Source: Paludibacteraceae bacterium
Lineage (GTDB): Bacteria; Bacteroidota; Bacteroidia; Bacteroidales; Paludibacteraceae
Direction: 5' to 3'
Length of the DNA: 36,934 bases
Assembly (NCBI GenBank): GCA_905234835.1
Contig: CAJOIZ010000009.1
Coordinates: forward strand, 105,915-142,848
Both the position numbers and the translations under genes were made by a program. Shown piece after piece: positions 7,298 to 14,845 of the stretch; the first letter of the stretch is position 1, and each line of letters begins with the position of its first letter. Under the pieces are notes generated by a model. That model was given only the letters and a program-made list of their open reading frames with translations, was not told the DNA's origin and searched no databases.

Positions 7298-8259
7298 CGT
7301 TTCAACAGAATCCATATAATAATCGGTGCTCCAAAGAGGGCGCTCATTGTGGAAATAGGCAGCGGATAAGTCCCCAGACTGCACAACATATCGCATACCA
7401 GCAACAGGTTAGCACCCACCAATGCCGTGGCAGGCAATGAGAGCCGATGGGCAGAGGTGCGCAGCAGCCCTCTTGCGATGTGGGGCACCGCCACGCCGAT
7501 GAAGGCAATCGGACCGCAGAAGACAGTCACGCCGCCCGCCAACAGACCGGTCGCCACCACTATCATCAGGCGTGTGCTGCCTATACCGATACCCAGTCCG
7601 CGGGCGTAGTTCTCGCCCAGCCGCAAGCCGTCCAGCCGCTTAATCAGCCCTACGGCACAAAGCATACCCGCAAAGAGAATAGGAACAAGAATACGTATCT
7701 CCTGCCATCCTACGCTGCTCAGGCTGCCGAAGGTCCACGTGATGAACAGTTTGAGTGCGTCGGGATTGGCAAACGTCTGCAACACGTTCACCAGCGCACC
7801 GGCTATCGAGCCTATCATCATACCCACTATCAGAAGACTCACGTTGTCCCTGACACGCCGCGCAATCACCAACACCAGCAACAGGGTCAGCATACTGCCC
7901 GCAATGGCAGCCGCAGAGACAAGCAGGTTACTGCCGCCCAACGCCATACCCGCACCCATGCCGCCAATCGTGACCAACGCGACACCCAGACCGGCACCGC
8001 TGCTCACACCCAGTATATACGGTCCTGCCAGCGGGTTGCGGAACAAAGTCTGCATCATCAATCCGCTCACAGACAACGCCATACCCGCGAGTATGGCTGT
8101 CAGCATCTTCGGCAGACGGAGTGTCAAGAGGATATGCCTCTCGATGTCCGTCATATCGCCCCACGGCGAGAGCCAACGGCTGCCCACACAGATATCCAGT
8201 CCCGCCAGCAACAACAGCAACAGCGACAGACCAACAAATATGAACGTGTTCCTTCTCAC
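7294..8259 (-). CDS. FecCD/BtuC-type ABC transporter permease
   Basis: This hydrophobic protein (~321 aa) belongs to the FecCD family, the membrane subunit of importers for iron-siderophores, heme or cobalamin. Its family pattern is RLPKMLTAILAGMALSVSG, then QTLFRNPLAGPYILGVSSGAG, and later CGPIAFIGVAVPHIAR. About nine to ten membrane segments are visible. No ATPase or binding-protein gene is adjacent, so the substrate is open. The frame reaches an ATG at 8274, but a good promoter has its -7 box at 8264-8271. The likely start is therefore the GTG at 8257-8259 (VRRNTFIFVGL), on a leaderless or nearly leaderless mRNA. The gene is coupled to aroC downstream. Confidence 0.88.
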   Translation of the reverse strand: MRRNTFIFVGLSLLLLLLAGLDICVGSRWLSPWGDMTDIERHILLTLRLPKMLTAILAGMALSVSGLMMQTLFRNPLAGPYILGVSSGAGLGVALVTIGGMGAGMALGGSNLLVSAAAIAGSMLTLLLVLVIARRVRDNVSLLIVGMMIGSIAGALVNVLQTFANPDALKLFITWTFGSLSSVGWQEIRILVPILFAGMLCAVGLIKRLDGLRLGENYARGLGIGIGSTRLMIVVATGLLAGGVTVFCGPIAFIGVAVPHIARGLLRTSAHRLSLPATALVGANLLLVCDMLCSLGTYPLPISTMSALFGAPIIIWILLKR

Positions 8260-8263
8260 ACCG

Positions 8264-8295
8264 CAAAAGTACACCTTTTGCCGAAATCCCCCAAA
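8264..8295 (-). promoter_or_regulatory. Promoter of the fecCD-aroC operon
   Basis: On the minus strand TTTG (8295-8292), 20 bp, TACTTTTG (8271-8264). This is an exact consensus match. It would start transcription around 8257-8261, at or just before the GTG codon at 8259. Confidence 0.7.
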
Positions 8296-8297
8296 AA

Positions 8298-8329
8298 ATT
8301 GTACACCCTTGGGAAAAACATTACTTTTG
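8298..8329 (+). promoter_or_regulatory. panB promoter
   Basis: ATTG (8298-8301, three of four matches to TTTG), 20 bp, TACTTTTG (8322-8329). It is divergent from the permease promoter with only two bases between the two -33 boxes, so the promoters are back to back. The leader would be about 27 nt before the ATG at 8362. Confidence 0.7.
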
Positions 8330-8361
8330 CGCGCTCAAAAAGAAGAATAATCCTTAGTATT

Positions 8362-9186
8362 ATGAGTGTACACGTTCAGAACAGCCGTATGACGACAACA
8401 CGTATCCGGCAAATGGTAGCCTCGGGCGAACCGATTTCGGTGCTGACCTCCTACGACTTTACGCTTGCCCGTCTTGTGGACGAAGCGGGCATTGATATAA
8501 TCTTAGTGGGGGACAGCGCCTCCAACGTAGTGTGCGGCAATGCCACTACGCTGCCCATCACAGTGGATGAGATGATTTTTCTGACCAAGGGCGTGGTTCG
8601 TGCGGCCCAGCACGCCATGGTAGTGGCTGATATGCCGTTCGGTTCGTATCAGACCAGCGAAGAGGATGCCGTCCGCAGTGCCATCCGCGTGATAAAAGAG
8701 TCGGGTTGCGATGCCGTCAAGATAGAAGGTGGCGAAGATGTTCTTCCCGCTATCCGCCGAATCCTTGCTGCCGGTATTCCCGTGGTAGGTCATTTGGGAC
8801 TGACCCCGCAGTCGGTCAACCAGTTCGGCGGGTACGGTCTGCGTGCCAAAGAGCAGGCAGAAGCCGACAAACTGCTGCATGACGCTGAGTTGCTGGCACA
8901 AGCGGGTTGCTTCTGCGTGACGTTAGAGAAAATTCCAGCGGCTTTAGCAGCCCAAGTGACGGAGAAACTGACTCCCTACCACTGCGCCACCATCGGTATC
9001 GGTGCCGGCAACCAGACCCACGGACAAGTACTTGTTCTGCACGATATGTTAGGGCTGAACCAGGGCTTCCAACCCAAGTTCCTGCGCCGTTTTGCCAATC
9101 TTGGCGACGAAATAAAAACCGCCGTGCAAGACTATATCACGGCGGTCAGGGACAGGACTTTCCCGAACGAAGCGGAGAGTTATTAG
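8362..9186 (+). CDS. panB: 3-methyl-2-oxobutanoate hydroxymethyltransferase (ketopantoate hydroxymethyltransferase)
   Basis: PanB transfers a hydroxymethyl group from 5,10-methylene-tetrahydrofolate to alpha-ketoisovalerate, the first committed step to pantothenate and CoA. The 274-aa product has normal family length. Conserved parts are ISVLTSYDFTLARL and LVGDSASNVVCGN (metal-binding Asp in GDS), then VKIEGG, VVGHLGLTPQSVN, the catalytic Glu in VTLEKIP, and IGIGAGNQTHGQVLVLHDMLG. The open frame extends upstream to 7447, but that part is antisense to the permease gene and lies before the promoter at 8298-8329, so the ATG at 8362 is used. No panC or panD gene is adjacent. The 3' end lies 3 bp from the convergent DUF4954 gene. 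Confidence 0.96.
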   Translation: MSVHVQNSRMTTTRIRQMVASGEPISVLTSYDFTLARLVDEAGIDIILVGDSASNVVCGNATTLPITVDEMIFLTKGVVRAAQHAMVVADMPFGSYQTSEEDAVRSAIRVIKESGCDAVKIEGGEDVLPAIRRILAAGIPVVGHLGLTPQSVNQFGGYGLRAKEQAEADKLLHDAELLAQAGCFCVTLEKIPAALAAQVTEKLTPYHCATIGIGAGNQTHGQVLVLHDMLGLNQGFQPKFLRRFANLGDEIKTAVQDYITAVRDRTFPNEAESY

Positions 9187-9189
9187 GAA

Positions 9190-11178
9190 TCAGGCAAGCA
9201 ACTTGCGCATCTTGTCGCCGAGGGCTGATTTGCGCTCTATATGCGCCAGCACCTCCACCACGAACGGATTGCTCTCGAACCTGCCGCGCACGGACTCAAA
9301 GTCTTGCTGCCGCTGTTCGTCGTTGCCATCCGCACCGAAACCGGTCTGGCTGTTCAGGTCGAACTCCTTCTTGGCATCCTCGTAGATCATCCGGTCAAGC
9401 CGGACAACCGCATCCTGCCATTCGTTGATGGTGCAAAGAATCTGCTCCATCGTCACTTCACGTGCCGAACAACCCCATACCTGCTCCAATATGCCCAACG
9501 CCCACGTCCATTCGTAGGTGTAGTAGTTCTCGTGGAGCGTGACGAACCGCTGCTGCACATCCGCCAGCGACAGTAAGCCCTGCTCTATCGCGTCCAGCAG
9601 GCGCGAAATCTCCGACTTCGGGGCAATCAGACCGCTCAGGTCAATCCACTCGCCCTTACCAATCTCCGTGTCAGGCATAAGAATCTGACGGACCTGCTCT
9701 ATCGTAAGATGAGACGTGTCGGGACTGATGCTCTTCTCTATGCGTGAGATGAGCGAATTGCCGAGGAACTTGGCTATGCCGAGCGAGTAAAACTGGAGAC
9801 CGTGCTGAAGTGAGGCGTTGCGTATCTTGCAGTTCTTGTAACCATAGACCTCGGTGTTCTCGCCGCTAATCTGCTGCAACTCCGACAGGACTTCCTTTCC
9901 CTGCATCATCTTCTGGATGGTGTAGGGCGAAAGGAGGTTGAAGTTAATCTGGTCCAGCCGAACGGGGTCTTTGCGGTTGTCGCGCTTGGGCCATTTCTGC
10001 GCGTCACGTATGGTACCCACTGTGCGCAGATTGGCTCCCGGCACGAGAAAACTCTCCGAGTTATTCTCTATCAGATAGGAGAAAGGCAGTGCGGACGTGT
10101 CGGTATGGTGCGTATGCCGTCCCATCACGAGGCTGAAAGCGCCAACGCGAGAAGGCCACAGCAGATAGGAGTCGGAGGTCGTCTTTGACCCGCGCTCCAC
10201 CAGCCCCTGGTGGATGGGTCCGAGCTTGTACATGTGGTTCGACTGGTTGCTGCCCGAACCGGCATTGAGGAAGGAGAACATACCCGCTATCAGCAGGGTT
10301 GATTTATGGTGCGTCACCGTGTAGGGACCGGCAAAGATAGCCGCCGCCTCACCGTGCATCCCCTGGCAGTTACTGAAGAAAAGGCTCTCGCCCGCCGAGT
10401 AATGCTTATCGAAGATACAGCCCTGCCCGACAAAACATTTGTCCACCAGCGTCGAATCGCTGATTTCCACACCGGAGGAAACAATGAAGTCTGTACACTT
10501 GACTCCGCTGCCGATGCGTACCGGCGCAGCCTCGGTGGAGTTGATACTGCCGTTGCGCAGACGGCTCGTACCCGCCACCTGTGCGTAATCGCCTATGCGG
10601 ACGTTCTTTATGCTGCCGCAGTTGATGATGCGCACGTGGGAACCGATATAACCCATATCGCTCTCCTGTTCCGCCGCGTAGGCGTCAATCATCCGCTCCA
10701 GCGTGCGAATCAGGTCAGGACGGTGACGGTAGAGGGTAAGTATATACGCCAGATGCGCGCTCAGATGGTCGAAGATAGGGATTTCCCGTCCTCCACCTTC
10801 GTTCATTACCGCCACGCGCACGCCATTACCGAACCGGCTTCTGCCATCCACCAATACGGCATTGACGTTCTCTATGCAAGTACTCTCGCCGATATGGTAG
10901 TTGGCTATATAGTTGTGAACATTGTAGATATGGCAGTCGTCTTCAATGGTGCAGCGGTGAATCACTGCGTGGCGGATACCCGAATGGACACGCACGCCTC
11001 CCGGCATCTCTACCATACGGTTGAACACCCCAATGCGCACCTCGCCCGAGAAACGGGCATCCTCTACATATTGCGGGTCAAAACCGTCCTTAACAAGGAC
11101 TTGCTGCCAGTCTTCAGCGGTACACCCCTGTTGTCGGAGCCGGCTTATTTCGTCGGGAGTGAGGGAACGATACATCAT
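9190..11178 (-). CDS. DUF4954 family protein with left-handed beta-helix repeats
   Basis: This 662-aa cytoplasmic protein has no signal sequence. Its central part has the imperfect hexapeptide pattern of left-handed beta-helices (VRIGSGVKCTDFIVSSGVEI, VRIGDYAQVAGTSRL). This fold is common in acyltransferases and the C-terminal parts of sugar-nucleotide pyrophosphorylases. A long alpha-helical C-terminal part follows (about 430-662). The length and features match DUF4954, found mainly in Bacteroidetes; the biochemical role is unknown to me. The start codon overlaps the exonuclease stop by four bases (ATGA), so it is the last gene of the dnaN-exonuclease-DUF4954 operon. A second ATG follows immediately at 11175. 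Confidence 0.82.
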   Translation of the reverse strand: MMYRSLTPDEISRLRQQGCTAEDWQQVLVKDGFDPQYVEDARFSGEVRIGVFNRMVEMPGGVRVHSGIRHAVIHRCTIEDDCHIYNVHNYIANYHIGESTCIENVNAVLVDGRSRFGNGVRVAVMNEGGGREIPIFDHLSAHLAYILTLYRHRPDLIRTLERMIDAYAAEQESDMGYIGSHVRIINCGSIKNVRIGDYAQVAGTSRLRNGSINSTEAAPVRIGSGVKCTDFIVSSGVEISDSTLVDKCFVGQGCIFDKHYSAGESLFFSNCQGMHGEAAAIFAGPYTVTHHKSTLLIAGMFSFLNAGSGSNQSNHMYKLGPIHQGLVERGSKTTSDSYLLWPSRVGAFSLVMGRHTHHTDTSALPFSYLIENNSESFLVPGANLRTVGTIRDAQKWPKRDNRKDPVRLDQINFNLLSPYTIQKMMQGKEVLSELQQISGENTEVYGYKNCKIRNASLQHGLQFYSLGIAKFLGNSLISRIEKSISPDTSHLTIEQVRQILMPDTEIGKGEWIDLSGLIAPKSEISRLLDAIEQGLLSLADVQQRFVTLHENYYTYEWTWALGILEQVWGCSAREVTMEQILCTINEWQDAVVRLDRMIYEDAKKEFDLNSQTGFGADGNDEQRQQDFESVRGRFESNPFVVEVLAHIERKSALGDKMRKLLA

Positions 11179-11963
11179 AAGGACAGATAAACGCGCTTGA
11201 AAACGCTCTTGGTATATTCGGGGAATTCGCTGTCAAGCAACCACGAGTAGTAACCACGTTCGCGGCGGAACACATCTTCCACCCGCTGACCTTTATACTT
11301 TCCGAAGTTGAAAATCTCCTTGCCCTGTGCATCGTAGAGTATGCGTCCTGCGAAGTCCGCCATACGTCTGTCGCCAGTCAAATAAGCGGACAGCTCTTTG
11401 ACGGTAACGGGCATATCGTCGTATCGTTCCATCTGCGCCATCAGCACCTCGTACGTTGCCATTGTATCCGCATCCGCCGAATGGGCATCCTCAAGGTTCT
11501 TGCCACAATAGAAGCGATAAGCGGCGGTCAGTGTACGCGGCTCGTGACGCTGGAAGATGGTGTATGCGTCCACACAATACTTGTTCTTCAGGTCAACCTG
11601 CTGTCCGGCACGTATAAACTCCTCTGCGAGAAGGGGTATATCAAAATACGTACTGTTGTAGCCTGCCAGGTCTCCATCGGCAAAGACAGTCGCCAACTGC
11701 GGAGCCAGCTGCTTAAAGGTAGGACATGCCGCCACATCCTCATCGTGGATGCCGTGAACGGCAGCCGCCTCATCGGGGATGTGCATCTGCACTTCCACAC
11801 CGCCCAACCATTGGGTGGGTTTGATACGTAGCGTTCTGCCTTCCGACGTCCCGTCCGGGAAGAGTTTATGGTAACTCAATTCGACAATCCGGTCAGAAAC
11901 GATGTTGGTGCCCGTCGTCTCAAGGTCAAAGAAGATGAGCGGGCGGGTGAGTTGCAGTTTCAT
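11175..11963 (-). CDS. DEDDh-family 3'-5' exonuclease (DnaQ-like)
   Basis: The 262-aa protein has an N-terminal DEDDh nuclease domain. Motif I is FDLETTG (Asp13, Glu15), motif II has Asp108 in NSTYFDIP, and motif III is HSADADT (His161, Asp166). All catalytic residues are present. It resembles DNA polymerase III epsilon-like proofreading or repair exonucleases. The C-terminal ~80 residues contain FNFGKYKGQRVEDVF...GYYSWLL, the small module often found behind such exonucleases in Bacteroidetes. Its ATG shares one base with the dnaN stop (TAATG), so it is coupled to the sliding-clamp gene. I infer that it works with the clamp or polymerase, but which polymerase it serves is not shown. Confidence 0.88.
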   Translation of the reverse strand: MKLQLTRPLIFFDLETTGTNIVSDRIVELSYHKLFPDGTSEGRTLRIKPTQWLGGVEVQMHIPDEAAAVHGIHDEDVAACPTFKQLAPQLATVFADGDLAGYNSTYFDIPLLAEEFIRAGQQVDLKNKYCVDAYTIFQRHEPRTLTAAYRFYCGKNLEDAHSADADTMATYEVLMAQMERYDDMPVTVKELSAYLTGDRRMADFAGRILYDAQGKEIFNFGKYKGQRVEDVFRRERGYYSWLLDSEFPEYTKSVFKRVYLSL

Positions 11964-13087
11964 TATTCGTTAAGGAGCATTGGCATTAAGAGCATCAGTG
12001 TTTCTTCGTTCTCCTGCGCCTCAGCAGGCAGGATGAGTCCCGCCCGAGCGGGGTCAGCAAGTTCGAACATCACTTCTGCGGAAGAGACGGCACTGAGCAA
12101 CTCAATGAGGAACGGCGCCTTGAAGCCAATCGCCATCGGCATTCCGTTGTAGGAGCAAGCCAGCGTTTCTTCGGCACTGGTGGAGAAGTCGATATCCTGC
12201 GCCGAAATCTTCATCATGTTCTCTCCAAGAGTCAGTTTGATGAGTCCCGTACCCGGGCTGGAGAACACAGCCACACGTTTGCAGGCGTTGACCAATGTCT
12301 GACGGTCCGCAATCACCTTGTTCTGATTGTTCTGAGGGATAACGGCATTGTAGTTCGGGAAACGTCCTTCAATCTGACGGCATACCACCAACGTCCGTCC
12401 GAACTCGAAGCGCAGCGTCTTGCTGTCGAAACTCATCATGATGTCACCATCTTCCTTTGCCAACAGGTTCTTCAGCAGATTAGCGGGTTTCTTGGGCAGG
12501 ATGAAGCTGGCGGGTTCGGCAGATTTGACCGTCATGTTAGAGAAGCGTACGAGACGGTGCGCATCGGTGGCAACCAGCACGATACGGTCTTCCAACATAT
12601 CCACGTTGATACCGTTCATCACGGGACGCAGTTCATCGTCAGCGGTGCAGTAGATAGTCTGGTTGATACCGTCAAGCAGGATGCGGGCAGACAGTTGAAC
12701 CTGACGGCTCTCTTCAGGCATCTCCGCTATTTCGGGATATTCGTTTCCGTTCACGCCTACGAAGCTGTAATTACCATTCTCGGACTTAATAATCAGTTTG
12801 AAATTCTGGTCATCAACGATGAAGGTAAGCGGTTGCTCAGAGAACTCCTTCAGGGTATCAACGAGCAGTTTGCCTCCGAACGCCACTTTGCCTTCTCCCT
12901 CAAAGGCATCTACTATCAGTGAGGTGCGTACCGTGATTTCGCTGTCGGAAGCGGTCAGTGTCAATACATTTTCATGCAAGTCAAACAAGATGTTCTCAAG
13001 GATAGGGAGAGCCTGTTTGGGTGCGATAACGCGGCTGAGTGTCTGCAGTTGCGCAAACAACCGAGTGCTGGATACTTCAAATTTCAT
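11963..13087 (-). CDS. dnaN: DNA polymerase III beta subunit (sliding clamp)
   Basis: The 374-aa product has normal length for the clamp, a ring-shaped dimer with three similar domains per subunit that tethers DNA polymerase to the template. Recognisable parts are MKFEVSSTRLFAQLQTLSRV at the N-terminus, ILENILFDL, LTASDSEITV, LVATDAHRLV in domain II, and LILPAEAQENEETLMLLMPM at the C-terminus. It is the first gene of an operon with the exonuclease and DUF4954 genes. A -7 box lies at 13134-13141. dnaN is about 6 kb from dnaA and on the opposite strand. Confidence 0.97.
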   Translation of the reverse strand: MKFEVSSTRLFAQLQTLSRVIAPKQALPILENILFDLHENVLTLTASDSEITVRTSLIVDAFEGEGKVAFGGKLLVDTLKEFSEQPLTFIVDDQNFKLIIKSENGNYSFVGVNGNEYPEIAEMPEESRQVQLSARILLDGINQTIYCTADDELRPVMNGINVDMLEDRIVLVATDAHRLVRFSNMTVKSAEPASFILPKKPANLLKNLLAKEDGDIMMSFDSKTLRFEFGRTLVVCRQIEGRFPNYNAVIPQNNQNKVIADRQTLVNACKRVAVFSSPGTGLIKLTLGENMMKISAQDIDFSTSAEETLACSYNGMPMAIGFKAPFLIELLSAVSSAEVMFELADPARAGLILPAEAQENEETLMLLMPMLLNE

Positions 13088-13133
13088 AATGCGGTATAGT
13101 ATTTAGTTAATTATCTTCTCTTCGAAAAGTGCG

Positions 13134-13141
13134 CAAAGTTA
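13134..13141 (-). promoter_or_regulatory. -7 element of the dnaN promoter
   Basis: TAACTTTG on the minus strand matches TAnnTTTG. At the right distance upstream there is only an A-run (TTTT on the minus strand, 13161-13165), a weak -33 box. The leader would be about 40 nt. Confidence 0.5.
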
Positions 13142-13194
13142 CATTTTTTTCCGTACTTGGAAAAAAAAACTCAAAAAAACGTTTGTCTGCTTGT

Positions 13195-14256
13195 TTATTG
13201 TTCTTCCGCCAAAGCTTTGAGTATGTCAACCGCCTTGTCGGGCAGCAGTCCTGAGGGCATGGGTCCTATATTGAGCAAGAGATTGGCACCCTTGGCGTGT
13301 GTTGCTGCCAACAAAGCACGAATCTCCTCCACGGACTTGTAGTTCTGGTCGGTCAAGCTATAGCCCCATGTACAGTTCATCGTCTGACAGGTTTCCAACG
13401 GCAGTTGTTCACTTACCTCTATCTCGCCGGATATATATCCCTCCTTGTTCTCGCCCGGGACATCGCGCTCAAAGCACTGGATGTCTTCGCCTTCCTTGGC
13501 AGCTTGATGGTGGTTGTTGGCAATCAGGCAAGCGGGCTGGATAGAGTGGATATGCGCGTAGAGTTCTTGCAAACGCCAATCAAACTCCGGCTTCTGGTTC
13601 CACAGACCGTCCATCCATATACAGCCTATCTCCCCGTAGTTGGTCAGCAGTTCGGTCAACTGCGCCTTCATAAACTCAAAATAGTGGTCATAATCGCCTT
13701 TGGCAGGGTCTTTGCCGTTGTCAAGTCCTGTGCGCTCGCCCATGGGATAATCTTCCCGGTACCAGTCCACAAGCGAATAGTAGAGATGGAGCCGGAGTCC
13801 TTCTTCACGGCAAGCCTCCGCCAGTTCGGCAACTATATCCCGTTTGAACGGAGTGGCATCCACTATGTTGTAAGGCGTCTGTTTGGTGGCGAACATGGAG
13901 AAGCCGTCGTGGTGGCGTGTGGTGAAGCAGATGTACTTGGCTCCCGCCTGTTTGAATAACCTGACCCATTCGCGTGCGTTGAACTGTGCGGGATAGAAGC
14001 CCGCCGCCAATTTGGCGTACTCAAGGCGGTTGACCTTGTCGTTGTTCATCATCCATTCGCCGCGCCCTGCCATCGAATAGATGCCCCAGTGGAGGAAGAT
14101 ACCGAAACCGGCTTCGCGGAAAGCCTGACGCGCCGCCAGATTGGAAGCGGAGGGGATATAGTGCTCAACGGCGGGTTGGGCATTGAGTGCAGGAACGGCT
14201 ACTATCCATAACAGGGAAAGCAGGAGGAGACGGGGAAAATGCAATATGTGTTTCAT
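13195..14256 (-). CDS. Secreted alpha-L-fucosidase (GH29)
   Basis: The 353-aa product starts with a signal peptide (MKHILHFPRLLLLSLLWIVA, predicted cleavage after ALNAQ). The GH29 domain is recognised by GFGIFLHWGIYSM, ICFTTRHHDGFSMF, LHLYYSLVDWY and CIWMDGLW, whose Asp is the expected nucleophile. It should remove alpha-linked fucose from host or plant glycans in the periplasm or outside the cell. It ends soon after the barrel (LLLNIGPMPSG) and lacks the C-terminal beta-sandwich of many GH29 enzymes. The frame begins at 14295, but the -7 box at 14282-14289 and the signal peptide support the ATG at 14256. It appears monocistronic. Confidence 0.92.
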   Translation of the reverse strand: MKHILHFPRLLLLSLLWIVAVPALNAQPAVEHYIPSASNLAARQAFREAGFGIFLHWGIYSMAGRGEWMMNNDKVNRLEYAKLAAGFYPAQFNAREWVRLFKQAGAKYICFTTRHHDGFSMFATKQTPYNIVDATPFKRDIVAELAEACREEGLRLHLYYSLVDWYREDYPMGERTGLDNGKDPAKGDYDHYFEFMKAQLTELLTNYGEIGCIWMDGLWNQKPEFDWRLQELYAHIHSIQPACLIANNHHQAAKEGEDIQCFERDVPGENKEGYISGEIEVSEQLPLETCQTMNCTWGYSLTDQNYKSVEEIRALLAATHAKGANLLLNIGPMPSGLLPDKAVDILKALAEEQ

Positions 14257-14281
14257 AAGTATTTGTTTGAAAGCTATGCGG

Positions 14282-14289
14282 CAAAGGTA
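14282..14289 (-). promoter_or_regulatory. -7 element of the fucosidase promoter
   Basis: TACCTTTG on the minus strand, in the context GCGGCAAAGGTAC that also occurs at 4200 and 25297. No good TTTG is seen at the expected -33 distance. The leader would be about 20 nt. A further candidate, TATCTTTG at 14410-14417 with CTTG 20 bp upstream, could give a longer leader. Confidence 0.5.
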
Positions 14290-14295
14290 CAACAT

Positions 14296-14565
14296 TTTTT
14301 TACGACGCAGGGAAAAACGTAAAATTCTTCTATTGACAATCCGTTCTTTCTGTTTTTAACGTCTATAATCGAGGTGGCGAGAGGAAGTATCGGCCACTGA
14401 AATGACATGCAAAGATAATACATTTTCGGGCAAAATGCAAGAGCTTCTTAAGAAAAGTAAACTCTTTTTTCGACTTTATTAGGAAAGAGGGGATAAAAAA
14501 GTTGTCCCATCTTAAGAAAAGGAAATTTTCATGATTCTTGGTTTAGGGTTTAGATGTTTTTATAG
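14296..14565. other. Gene-free spacer upstream of the fucosidase
   Basis: No ORF of note is seen. The stretch is AT-rich, with the word TCTTAAGAAAAG twice (near 14446 and 14511) and a possible minus-strand promoter at 14410-14441 (TATCTTTG with CTTG 20 bp upstream). A weak stem GTGGC/GGCCAC lies near 14372-14397. Confidence 0.4.
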
Positions 14566-14666
14566 TTTAAAGTTGATAGTTGATAGTTGATAGTTGAGTG
14601 AAGATGAGGAGTTGAGAGTTTATTGATTTATGATTTATGGTTTATGATTTTATGTTACATGTTACA
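14566..14666. repeat. Composite heptamer repeat, copy 2
   Basis: The units follow the same order as copy 1: GTTGATA units (about 14573-14597), GAAGATGAG, GTTGAGAGTTTAT, then TTTATGA/TTTATGG units, ending TGTTACATGTTAC. This copy lies between the fucosidase gene and the 3' end of the 2000-aa gene and is the only one far from a start codon. Confidence 0.7.
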
Positions 14667-14669
14667 AAT

Positions 14670-14711
14670 GTACTGCCCCTATACAGTAATTACACTGTAG
14701 AGGGGCAGTAC
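14670..14711 (-). terminator. Long hairpin downstream of the 2000-aa surface protein gene
   Basis: GTACTGCCCCT (14670-14680) pairs with AGGGGCAGTAC (14701-14711). After one A/G mismatch TACAGT pairs with ACTGTA, giving an 11+6 bp stem with a 6-nt loop. It lies about 115 bp past the stop codon. The minus-strand sequence after it is ATTTGTAAC, not a strong U-run, so the terminator role is moderately supported. Confidence 0.55.
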
Positions 14712-14845
14712 TTGATATACGGTTTTGTTCTTTACACAGGTCAGTACTTGATATACGGATTGGTACTTGTGCTGTTCTGTCTCAGTACCTGATGATACCC
14801 ATATTAAGACCTGATTATACCCATATTTAATACTTGATGATCCGT
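14707..14845. repeat. Degenerate copies of the gene's own 3' end behind its stop codon
   Basis: The last coding block of the 2000-aa gene reads AATACTTGATGATCCG on the plus strand (RIIKY and stop on the minus strand). Related blocks follow at about 14807 (AGACCTGATTATACCC), 14784 (AGTACCTGATGATACCC), 14743 and 14707 (both AGTACTTGATATACGG, identical over 17 bp). Two of the copies still end in TAA or TGA at the same place in the unit. Confidence 0.65.

Noticed and set aside
7447..8361. 300-codon N-terminal extension of panB
   Set aside because: It is antisense to the permease gene, lies before the panB promoter, and does not resemble PanB.
9118..9146. 9-bp stem ACCGCCGTG/CACGGCGGT near the panB 3' end
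   Set aside because: It lies inside the panB coding region, 40 bp before the stop, with no T-run. It is probably incidental.
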